This document shows positions 63,548 to 64,000 of a DNA stretch of 64,000 nt, piece after piece. This DNA comes from Marinomonas sp. MED121 (GTDB lineage Bacteria > Pseudomonadota > Gammaproteobacteria > Pseudomonadales > Marinomonadaceae): assembly GCF_000153025.1 (NCBI RefSeq), contig NZ_CH672432.1, positions 415,127-479,126 of the forward strand. Direction: 5' to 3'. Under the pieces are notes generated by a model, which was not told where the DNA came from, did no database searches, and worked only from the letters and a program-made list of their open reading frames with translations. The position numbers and the translations under genes are program-made. Position 1 is the stretch's first letter. Every line of letters starts with the position of its first letter.

Positions 63548-64000
63548 TTACTCTCCTTCATCCACAAACACACCACTATAAAAACTATAAAAACTATTTT
63601 TATAGTTTTTAATAATATCCACTAAAATAATAGTATTAACTCATTTGAATCAAGAGCTAAAAAGCGCTTAAACAGATATAGTATTGAAGTAATTAGCATT
63701 TTCTTCACGATCTTACAATAATTAGGTTATGCTATTTCCCTTGCTCGAATAAGCTAAGTCTTTATCGAAAACAGTTGTGAAATTTAATATTTTAATTGTC
63801 TCAAGCTCAAAATTTCAGTGTTGAGGATTAGAGTAAAATTATCGTAATGTAATCTAATCTAATTAATCGATAAAAAATTACATAGCAAATTTGATAATGA
63901 CAATTTTCACTCTTACTCAAAAATTATTTCTTCAAGATGCCAATAACAGAGTTATTTTCTTGAACGATCAATGAGGTTATACACTTACTCTCCATTACTT
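63548..64000. other. 453-base AT-rich region upstream of galE
   Basis: No gene is visible. A perfect 13-bp inverted repeat AAAACTATAAAAA / TTTTTATAGTTTT (63581-63609, 3-base loop) lies 34 bases before galE, either a terminator of an upstream gene or a leader hairpin of galE. The rest is AT-rich and should hold the galE promoter; none was fixed. Confidence 0.5.
63581..63609. repeat. perfect inverted repeat upstream of galE
   Basis: 13-base arms are separated by CTA. The stem is all A/T with two G:C pairs, so it is weak; the T-runs at both ends make it terminator-like in either direction. Confidence 0.7.

Overview
The window looks like a chromosome segment of a moderately AT-rich marine gammaproteobacterium. 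I infer an Oceanospirillales, Marinomonas-like host from the mix of methyl-accepting chemotaxis, c-di-GMP, TyrR-type and lipoprotein genes, but no rRNA or other marker gene is present, so the genus is a guess. No tRNA, rRNA or CRISPR array was seen.

Layout. (1) 1-8921, minus strand: a very tight six-gene operon. In transcription order it encodes a 654-residue lipoprotein, a secreted glycine-rich protein, a LolD-type ABC ATPase, an FtsX/LolC-type permease, a 1012-residue WD40 lipoprotein, and a protein cut by the window edge that resembles the LPP20 family. It looks like an envelope export or assembly system that I cannot match to a described one. (2) 9299-18527: ordinary host genes (uracil-DNA glycosylase family, LysR regulator, coiled-coil membrane protein, NAD(P)-binding protein, nitronate monooxygenase, Nudix hydrolase, chemoreceptor, methyltransferase), with an inverted pair of intergenic repeats around 14.9 and 18.6 kb. 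(3) 18994-53329: a host gene for an NMT1/THI5-type periplasmic sensor joined to degenerate GGDEF and intact EAL domains, split by a 31,979-bp Mu-like prophage at 19771-51749. The prophage is bounded by a 5-bp duplication (GCTAT). Removing the prophage and one copy of the duplication restores one open frame. (4) 53778-64000: DUF2804 protein, a sigma54-dependent TyrR-like activator next to methionine gamma-lyase with a clear -24/-12 promoter and TyrR-box-like palindromes, an LNS2/HAD protein, a duplicated-domain lipoprotein, a class V aminotransferase, WecA-like transferase and GalE.

Prophage. Gene order follows Mu: repressor (minus), then Ner, transposases A and B, small early genes, GemA, a probable moron, Mor, small envelope proteins, lysozyme, 3TM holin, a DksA-like zinc finger, DUF2730, gp26-like, TerS, TerL, portal, F, protease I with nested scaffold Z, capsid T, gp35, gp36, G, gp37, gp38, sheath L, tube M, gp41/42, tape measure, N, P, gp45-48, fibre and fibre chaperone. 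Notable points: the repressor joins a Mu-type DNA-binding domain to an S24 autoprotease domain. The major capsid gene is broken by a one-base shift in an A-run. The tail chaperone pair has a GGGGGCGA site with the geometry of a -2 frameshift. A roughly 250-bp gene-free gap near the prophage midpoint, between the F and I homologues, sits where Mu carries its strong gyrase site. If the capsid frameshift is real, the prophage is probably defective for virions but could still transpose.
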